This document shows, one piece after another, positions 7,345-12,206 of a stretch of DNA of 12,206 bases (positions are counted from its first letter, which is position 1; each line of letters opens with the position of its first letter). Origin of the DNA: an uncultured Bacteroidota bacterium. Its GTDB lineage: Bacteria; Bacteroidota; Bacteroidia; NS11-12g; UBA955. The notes beneath the pieces are model-generated. The model had not been told where the DNA came from and did not search any database. It saw nothing but the letters and a program-made list of their open reading frames with translations. The translations under genes were made by a program, and so were the position numbers. The stretch lies in assembly GCA_903959115.1 (NCBI GenBank), contig CAJBVU010000313.1, positions 1 through 12,206 of the forward strand, read 5' to 3'.

Positions 7345-8310
7345 TTATAAATATTGTCCGGAAATTAAATAATTCTTCACGTAATCATCCACCGCGATCT
7401 CCAAAGGGGTAAATGGCAATCTGTAACCTGCCGCCGCCAAACGTTCCATATTGGCTTGGGTATGATATTGATATTTGTCGCGAATGTCTAATGGCATATC
7501 TACGAAATGAATTTCTGAGGGCAATTCCATGGCTGCAAAAACCGCATTCGCCAAATCTTCAAATGTCCGACATGTGCCTGTTCCCAAATTATACAATCCA
7601 CTGTTTTGGCGATGGACCAAAAAATGCATCATCACAGAAACAACATCCTTTACATAGATAAAATCGCGCTCCTGAGCGCCATTGGCAAAATCCTTGTTAT
7701 GACTACTAAAGAGCGATACCTGTCCGGTTTCTTTTATCTGATTATAGGCATGAAATACCACCGAAGCCATTCGACCTTTGTGATATTCATTGGGACCAAA
7801 GACATTAAAGAATTTGAACCCAGCCCAAAACGGTGGCGTTTTCTTCTGCTCCATGACCCACAAATCAAAGCGATGTTTACTATTTCCGTAAGGATTTAAA
7901 GGCCTTAAAGTATTTAGCAAAGTTGGCTCGTCTGAAAACCCTTGGTTACCATCTCCATAAGTGGCGGCAGAGGATGCATAGATCAATGGAATATTATGTT
8001 CTACGCAGGCTTGCCAAATTTTTTGCGAATATTCAACATTCAGATGTTGCAATACTGCTTCATCAAATTCATCAGTGCGGGTGCGTGCCCCGATGTGAAA
8101 AATAAATTGTATGCGTTTGGAATTATGTGATAACCAGCCAAAAAACTCACTGCGTTCCACGAACTGGGTTATCCGCTTGTTTTGGCAATTGGCCGACTTA
8201 GCCTCGATAAAAAAATCATCCACAGCAATCAAATCGCCATAGCCCATTCTCTCTAGCTCTCCCAACAAGGCAGACCCTATAAATCCTGCGGCTCCGGTTA
8301 CAACAATCAT
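7345..8310 (-). CDS. hldD: ADP-L-glycero-D-manno-heptose-6-epimerase (HldD/RfaD family)
   Basis: A 321-residue short-chain dehydrogenase/reductase-type nucleotide-sugar epimerase. It starts at MIVVTGAAGFIG: the Rossmann GxxGxxG is at residues 6-12, as expected for the family, so the longer in-frame opening to 8400 is rejected because it would cross the divergent promoter. Further signatures are D31-D32 after the second strand (cofactor ribose binding), ASSAATYG (112-119), Y141-x3-K145, and FNVFGPNEYHKGRMAS (168-183). Y141, K145 and K178 fall within one residue of the E. coli HldD catalytic Tyr140, Lys144 and Lys178, and the HKGxMASVxFH segment is characteristic of HldD. The length also matches (about 310). 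The reaction epimerises C6 of ADP-D-glycero-D-manno-heptose for lipopolysaccharide core heptose, in the cytoplasm. None of the other heptose genes is in the window, so use in another heptose-containing glycan is possible. It has a divergent promoter shared back to back with the symporter gene. Confidence 0.92.
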   Translation of the reverse strand: MIVVTGAAGFIGSALLGELERMGYGDLIAVDDFFIEAKSANCQNKRITQFVERSEFFGWLSHNSKRIQFIFHIGARTRTDEFDEAVLQHLNVEYSQKIWQACVEHNIPLIYASSAATYGDGNQGFSDEPTLLNTLRPLNPYGNSKHRFDLWVMEQKKTPPFWAGFKFFNVFGPNEYHKGRMASVVFHAYNQIKETGQVSLFSSHNKDFANGAQERDFIYVKDVVSVMMHFLVHRQNSGLYNLGTGTCRTFEDLANAVFAAMELPSEIHFVDMPLDIRDKYQYHTQANMERLAAAGYRLPFTPLEIAVDDYVKNYLISGQYL

Positions 8311-8315
8311 TAACA

Positions 8316-8346
8316 CAAACCTACAACGATTTTTTGACCTTTGAAA
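8316..8346 (-). promoter_or_regulatory. Bacteroidota-type promoter of hldD
   Basis: Minus strand: TTTC (8346-8343), 19 bases, then TAGGTTTG (8323-8316), a perfect match to TAnnTTTG. Five bases separate the box from the ATG at 8310, so the 5' leader would be zero to a few bases. This is the best promoter match in the window. Confidence 0.65.
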
Positions 8347-8358
8347 CCCCAAAACCCG

Positions 8359-8390
8359 TTTCCTTTCTCCCCTTCCCTGATGTATACTTG
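8359..8390 (+). promoter_or_regulatory. Bacteroidota-type promoter of the symporter gene
   Basis: TTTC (8359-8362), 20 bases, then TATACTTG (8383-8390), one mismatch to TAnnTTTG. The box ends 8 bases before the ATG at 8399. No purine-rich ribosome binding site fits in the gap (CAGTAACC). Confidence 0.55.
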
Positions 8391-8398
8391 CAGTAACC

Positions 8399-9676
8399 AT
8401 GAGTCAACAAAAGCAAAACCTTACTTGGTACATCATTGCAGCCATGATTTTGGGTGCCATCACAGGCCAAATCATCCATATTTACTTCCCCGAAACCATT
8501 CAAATCAAGGATGCTTCGGGCGTATTGAAAGACATCGTTCGTTCCGAACATATTGGTCAGTATTTCAAAATCCTTACTGGCGTTTTCTTGCGATTGGTGC
8601 AAATGATCATTGCCCCGTTGGTAATCACAACACTCATAGTGGGCATCGCCAAAATGGGAAATTTAAAGGCAGTTGGTCGCGTTGGAGGTCGCTCCATGAT
8701 TTGGTTTTTTAGCGCGTCCTTAGCCTCCTTGCTATTGGGCTTGATGCTTGTAAACTACTTCAAACCCGGGGAAGAACTTCACCTAAACATCAACGCTTTG
8801 GATACCTCCGCCGCCGCCGATGTGATTGGCAAAACCCAGAGTTTTTCGGTTCAACATTTCATCGAACACCTTTTCCCAAAAAGCCTATTTGAAGCCTTAG
8901 CTAACAACGAAATACTTCAAATTGTTGTCTTTTCGATTTTCTTTGGAATTGCACTTACCCAATACGGCGAAAAAGGCGAAAGCATCGTTAAGTTTCTAGA
9001 TAACTTAAGCAAAGTAATCCTAATTCTTGTGGGCTATGTAATGTGGTTTGCACCGCTCGGCGTTTTTGGTGGAATTACTGCCATTATCGCCACAAAAGGA
9101 CTCGGAATACTTAAGGTATACGGCTATTATATGGCATCGTTCTATGTAGGCCTCACCCTGCTTTGGATCCTATTGCTCGCCGTTGGATACTTAATACTCC
9201 GCAAGCAATTGGGCACCCTCCTAAACCACCTAAAAAACCCATTAATGGTAGCTTTCAGCACGACTTCAAGTGAAGCGGTTTTCCCAAAACTCACCGAAGA
9301 ATTGGAAAAATTTGGTTGTCGTAAAAAGATTGTGAGCTTTATCCTTCCACTAGGTTATTCTTTTAACCTCGATGGCTCGATGATGTACATGACCTTTGCG
9401 TCCATATTCATTGCACAAGCCTATGGCATTCCCCTCGATTTAGGAACACAATTAACGATGTTACTGGTATTGATGCTAACCTCCAAAGGCATTGCCGGTG
9501 TTCCGCGCGCTTCCCTGGTTGTGGTGGCCGCCACTTGTGCGATGTTCGATATTCCAGCCGAAGGCATCGCATTGATATTACCCATCGATCATTTCTGTGA
9601 CATGGGCAGATCAATGACAAATGTGTTGGGCAATGGCCTCGCAACTGCGGCCGTTGACAAATGGGAAAAGGACTAA
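8399..9676 (+). CDS. Dicarboxylate/amino acid:cation symporter (DAACS family, DctA/GltP-like)
   Basis: A 425-residue inner-membrane secondary transporter of the glutamate/C4-dicarboxylate family (GltPh fold, trimeric in known members). Family signatures in order: VFLRLVQMIIAPLV (62-75); the serine-rich hairpin-1 tip AFSTTSSEAVFPK (285-297); TM7 motif SFNLDGSMMY (321-330); hairpin-2 TSKGIAGVPRASL (361-373); and the TM8 substrate/cation motif D397-x3-D401-MGR404-SMTN408-VLGN412. R404 and D401 match the side-chain carboxylate and amino-group binding positions of aspartate/glutamate transporters. N412, followed by GxATxxVxKW, resembles DctA. Substrate choice among glutamate, aspartate and C4-dicarboxylates therefore stays open, as does Na+ versus H+ coupling. 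Length is normal and no key motif is broken. It is divergent from hldD and followed 8 bases after its stop by a small gene, probably on the same mRNA. Confidence 0.94.
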   Translation: MSQQKQNLTWYIIAAMILGAITGQIIHIYFPETIQIKDASGVLKDIVRSEHIGQYFKILTGVFLRLVQMIIAPLVITTLIVGIAKMGNLKAVGRVGGRSMIWFFSASLASLLLGLMLVNYFKPGEELHLNINALDTSAAADVIGKTQSFSVQHFIEHLFPKSLFEALANNEILQIVVFSIFFGIALTQYGEKGESIVKFLDNLSKVILILVGYVMWFAPLGVFGGITAIIATKGLGILKVYGYYMASFYVGLTLLWILLLAVGYLILRKQLGTLLNHLKNPLMVAFSTTSSEAVFPKLTEELEKFGCRKKIVSFILPLGYSFNLDGSMMYMTFASIFIAQAYGIPLDLGTQLTMLLVLMLTSKGIAGVPRASLVVVAATCAMFDIPAEGIALILPIDHFCDMGRSMTNVLGNGLATAAVDKWEKD

Positions 9677-9684
9677 TCAGCATC

Positions 9685-10035
9685 ATGGAGGAAATCACCA
9701 ACAATTGGACCGCCGATTTACCGTCTTCTGAAAGCCAGGAGATGTTGATGGCTGTTAAAGATCAAATCGAAAAAGATTTTGGCCTTATGGGATTTACCTA
9801 TTGTCAAGATTTTTACCCCACATTGGAATCCATGATTCCCGAACTGCTGAACTGTATAGAAATACTCCAAACCCAACACAACAGCACCTGGATGAAGGTT
9901 GTTTACCGGGTAGACCTAACAGAAAAGCAATACCGATTTGTGAAAAACATGGGCGGAAATACCCCCGAAAATATGTCCAAAGCCGTGCTATTGAGAGAAT
10001 TCCAAAAAGTATATACCCGCAAGCACACCGCTTAG
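9685..10035 (+). CDS. Small conserved-looking protein of unknown function
   Basis: I do not recognise this 116-residue protein. I chose the ATG at 9685 (MEEITNNW), 8 bases after the symporter stop. The in-frame ATG at 9661 would add eight residues and overlap the symporter end by 16 bases. It has no signal peptide or membrane helix and is probably soluble and cytoplasmic. It is predicted mostly helical: an acidic N-terminal half (MLMAVKDQIEKDFG), an aromatic patch (GFTYCQDFYPTLESMIPEL), then a more basic segment ending VLLREFQKVYTRKHTA. One cysteine lies in each of FTYCQ and LLNCIE. Codon use looks like that of its neighbours, and the frame is open between two well-supported genes, which argues that it is real. 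No promoter box is seen before it, so it most likely depends on the symporter transcript. There is no basis for a transport role beyond position. Confidence 0.7.
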   Translation: MEEITNNWTADLPSSESQEMLMAVKDQIEKDFGLMGFTYCQDFYPTLESMIPELLNCIEILQTQHNSTWMKVVYRVDLTEKQYRFVKNMGGNTPENMSKAVLLREFQKVYTRKHTA

Positions 10036-10067
10036 TTTGTTTATTCAATCGCATTTGGCGAAATTTG
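10036..10067 (+). promoter_or_regulatory. Bacteroidota-type promoter of the DUF5606 gene
   Basis: TTTG (10036-10039), 20 bases, then GAAATTTG (10060-10067), which differs from TAnnTTTG only at the first base. The box ends 7 bases before the ATG at 10075. It occupies almost all of the 39-base gap after the preceding gene and would drive DUF5606 and the peptidase together. Confidence 0.55.
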
Positions 10068-10074
10068 TATTCTT

Positions 10075-10623
10075 ATGGAATTGAAAGACGTTGTATCGGT
10101 AACGGGAATGCCCGGATTGCACAAAATTTTAGGAAGAAATAAAAATGGTTTGATCCTTGAATCTCTCACAGACGGAAAGCGCTTCGGCACCAACCCTAGA
10201 CAGAGAATCAGCATCCTTAGCGATATCGCAATGTTCACCGAAGACGCCGAAGTTAAATTGGCCAATGTCCTCATGACCATCAAATCTTTGGAAGAATCTG
10301 GAAAAGCCGTTCCCGATGCAAAAGCAGACAACGACGAAGTAAAAGCGTTTATGTCCTTGGCACTCCCCAACTACGATCGCGAACGTGTCTACACATCAGA
10401 CATGAAAAAATTGTTCGTTTGGTACGGAATGCTAAAAGCCACTGATTTGGATTGGGCCAACCTCGACAAAGAAGAGTTAGCTGAAGAAGGTACCGACTCA
10501 GATGCGCCAAAAGCCACCGACGCAAAAGCAAAAAAAGCCGTAGCTACTAAGAAAATCGTTCCTTCTAAAACAGCAACAGGCGCAAAATCAAAGACTACCA
10601 CCCCACGCAAAATGGGTAGCTAA
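10075..10623 (+). CDS. DUF5606 domain protein with Lys/Ala/Thr-rich C-terminal tail
   Basis: A 182-residue protein. Residues 1-~135 match what I know of DUF5606, a Bacteroidota family of unknown function: an N-terminal MELKDVVSVTGMPGLHKILG, then NGLILESLTDGKRF (24-37), SILSDIAMFT (46-55), a helical segment, and LPNYDRERVYTSDMKKLFVWYGML (97-120). The start is the ATG at 10075, which begins exactly at the family N-terminus. Residues 136-142 form an acidic hinge (ELAEEGT). Residues 143-182 are a disordered tail with ten lysines and many Ala and Thr, similar in composition to histone H1-like tails. The small N-terminal fold suggests an SH3-like barrel, but that is inference. The function is unknown; the tail could bind nucleic acid or the ribosome. 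It is 7 bases upstream of the peptidase gene, so the two are probably co-transcribed. Confidence 0.85.
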   Translation: MELKDVVSVTGMPGLHKILGRNKNGLILESLTDGKRFGTNPRQRISILSDIAMFTEDAEVKLANVLMTIKSLEESGKAVPDAKADNDEVKAFMSLALPNYDRERVYTSDMKKLFVWYGMLKATDLDWANLDKEELAEEGTDSDAPKATDAKAKKAVATKKIVPSKTATGAKSKTTTPRKMGS

Positions 10624-10630
10624 GTCCCTT

Positions 10631-12206
10631 ATGTCTTCTTCTTTCATCCCCAACCCCTTCGTCGTTCAATCGAAAGACGATGTGATTCCTCTATTTGATT
10701 CCTTACTAGATCGCAACATTGAGACTGCTCAAGACTTTGAGCAATTCTTGCAAGATGTTAGCGACCTAGAAAGTGCATTGTCTGAAGATATGGCTTGGCG
10801 CTATATCAAAATGACCTGCGATACGCAAAACAAAGATCATGAAACATCGTATCTTACTTTTGTTCAGGAAATCCAGCCCCATCTATCACCGATGGAAGAT
10901 TTGTTGAATCGTAAAATTGTTGATTCTCCTTTTGCCGAATCCTTGCGCCAACTCAATGAAGGAAACGAGATTTATCTCAGAGGTTTAAAAGGAGCTGTAG
11001 AAATATTCCGTGAAGAGAACATTCCGCTGCAAAGCGAATTGGCTACCCTCGCTCAAGAATACTCCTCCATCCAAGGCAATATGTCGATTGAATGGGATAG
11101 CCAAACAATCACTCTTCAGCAAGCCAGCAACATTTTAATGCAAACCGACCGTCAAAAACGAGAGCAGGTATGGCATTTGATGCAAAAACGACGTGCGGAG
11201 GATACTGACAAACTGAATGAGTTGTTCAACAAGATGGTTCAACTTCGACATCAATTGGCGGTAAATGCGGGGTTCAACAATTTCCGGGATTACATGTTCA
11301 AGGCGATGGGCCGATATGATTACGACGTAGACGCTTGCAAAGATTTCCATCGCAGCGTAGAAACAGCCGTTGTGCCGATGCTCAAATCTTTGATGCTAGA
11401 TCGGAAAGAAAAAATGGGGCTTGAATCTCTAAAACCTTGGGATACCGCAGTGGATCCATTGGGCAGAGAGCCATTGAAACCTTTCACCGGCGGCGACCAA
11501 TTGTTGGACAAAGGAATAGATTGTTTGGAACGCGTTGACCCTTATTTTGGAGAATGCATCAAAACGATGAAATCGCACAACCTCTTGGACTTGGATTCTC
11601 GTTTGGGAAAAGCACCCGGCGGTTACAACTATCCTTTGGCAAAAACCAACATGCCCTTTATTTTCATGAATGCAAGCGGAAACCTCCGGGATGTTGAAAC
11701 CTTGGTCCACGAAGCAGGTCATGCGATTCATAGTTTCGAAATGGCTCCGTTGACATTAAACGCTTATAAGAATACTCCGAGTGAAGTAGCCGAGTTAGCC
11801 AGCATGAGCATGGAATTGCTAACGATGAATACTTGGGATGCTTATTTCGATGATTCTCAATTGTTAAACCGGGCGAAAAGTGAGCAGCTGGAAGGAATTC
11901 TCGGGACCTTGCCTTGGATTGCACAAGTGGACGCTTTTCAGCACTGGATATATGAAAACCCAACCCACACCACAGACGAAAGAACGGCCAAATGGATGGA
12001 ACTATGCACACGTTTTGGCAGTGGCGAAGTAGATTACACAAACTTGGAATCTGCATTAGAAAATTCTTGGCATAAGCAGCTCCATATTTTTGAGGTTCCA
12101 TTCTATTACATTGAGTACGGCTTTGCCCAATTGGGTGCCGTGGGCGTTTGGAAAAACTACATTACCAAAGGACAAGCAGCCATTGATGATTACAAAGCTT
12201 TTTTGA
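10631..12206 (+). CDS. M3-family oligoendopeptidase (PepF-like zinc metallopeptidase), 3' end cut by window
   Basis: The frame is open from the ATG at 10631 to the window edge (525 codons, partial); the TGA at the very end is out of frame. It carries the zinc site H360-E361-A-G-H364 in VETLVHEAGHAIHSF. About 24 residues on, TPSEVAELASMSMELL supplies the third zinc ligand (E388 most likely), as in family M3. Other family features are the GKAPGGYNYP stretch before the site (330s), FMNASGNLRDVE, and the C-terminal HIFEVPFYYIEYGFAQLGA helix with its substrate-binding tyrosines. No signal peptide is present, so it is cytoplasmic and should cut short peptides of a few to about twenty residues. Usual length is about 560-600, so roughly 40-60 residues are missing on the right. 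It starts 7 bases after the DUF5606 stop with no Shine-Dalgarno and no promoter of its own, and so depends on the upstream transcript. Confidence 0.95.
   Translation, partial: MSSSFIPNPFVVQSKDDVIPLFDSLLDRNIETAQDFEQFLQDVSDLESALSEDMAWRYIKMTCDTQNKDHETSYLTFVQEIQPHLSPMEDLLNRKIVDSPFAESLRQLNEGNEIYLRGLKGAVEIFREENIPLQSELATLAQEYSSIQGNMSIEWDSQTITLQQASNILMQTDRQKREQVWHLMQKRRAEDTDKLNELFNKMVQLRHQLAVNAGFNNFRDYMFKAMGRYDYDVDACKDFHRSVETAVVPMLKSLMLDRKEKMGLESLKPWDTAVDPLGREPLKPFTGGDQLLDKGIDCLERVDPYFGECIKTMKSHNLLDLDSRLGKAPGGYNYPLAKTNMPFIFMNASGNLRDVETLVHEAGHAIHSFEMAPLTLNAYKNTPSEVAELASMSMELLTMNTWDAYFDDSQLLNRAKSEQLEGILGTLPWIAQVDAFQHWIYENPTHTTDERTAKWMELCTRFGSGEVDYTNLESALENSWHKQLHIFEVPFYYIEYGFAQLGAVGVWKNYITKGQAAIDDYKAFL

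Noticed and set aside
8311..8400. N-terminal extension of the hldD frame
   Set aside because: HldD proteins begin directly with the Rossmann strand, as the ATG at 8310 does. The extension runs over the promoter boxes and into the symporter start.
12204..12206. TGA at the right edge as the stop of the peptidase gene
   Set aside because: It is out of frame with the ATG at 10631. The frame reads through as F-L with one base left, and the family is normally 40-60 residues longer.
1..12206. Search for CRISPR arrays, tRNA or rRNA genes, IS ends, phage or defence genes
   Set aside because: No regularly spaced repeats, cloverleaf-like segments, transposase motifs or defence-gene motifs were seen; nearly all bases are inside ordinary genes.

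Overview
The window comes from a member of the Bacteroidota. The evidence is: a DUF5606 gene, which I know only from this phylum; promoter-like boxes matching the Bacteroidota type (TTTG or TTG, about 19-20 bases, then TAnnTTTG); no Shine-Dalgarno sequences before the starts; and an outer-membrane protein with an N-terminal signal ending in the 'KAQ' cleavage pattern common in the phylum. The genus cannot be told. Gene density is very high, with no gap longer than about 90 bases, and there are no RNA genes, insertion sequences, CRISPR arrays or phage genes. This looks like chromosomal backbone, not a genomic island.

Layout. At 13-2486 (+), an outer-membrane beta-barrel protein is followed, with an ATGA overlap, by a PAP2 / vanadium-haloperoxidase-type lipoprotein; together they form a probable cell-envelope pair. 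At 2529-3584 (+) lies queG (epoxyqueuosine reductase, tRNA modification). Converging on it with 7 bases between is a giant membrane histidine kinase (3592-7308, -) with an NtrY-like catalytic core. Upstream of the kinase on the same strand is an hldD-type nucleotide-sugar epimerase (7345-8310, -). An 88-base divergent promoter region separates hldD from a DAACS-family symporter (8399-9676, +), which is followed by a small unrecognised gene (9685-10035, +). At 10075-10623 (+) is a DUF5606 protein with a basic tail, and 7 bases later a zinc oligoendopeptidase of family M3 (10631 onward) that runs off the right edge.

Functional links are limited. The barrel protein and PAP2 protein are probably coupled. 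HldD and the kinase may share a transcript, and DUF5606 and the peptidase probably do. The rest is housekeeping and envelope metabolism.

The two most interesting signals are these. (1) The PAP2 protein is an internal tandem duplication: every active-site motif recurs exactly 245 residues apart, with the catalytic residues decayed in the first copy. (2) Several genes have a Bacteroidota -7 box ending only 3-8 bases before the ATG, which predicts leaderless or nearly leaderless mRNAs. I found no convincing previously undescribed multi-gene system.
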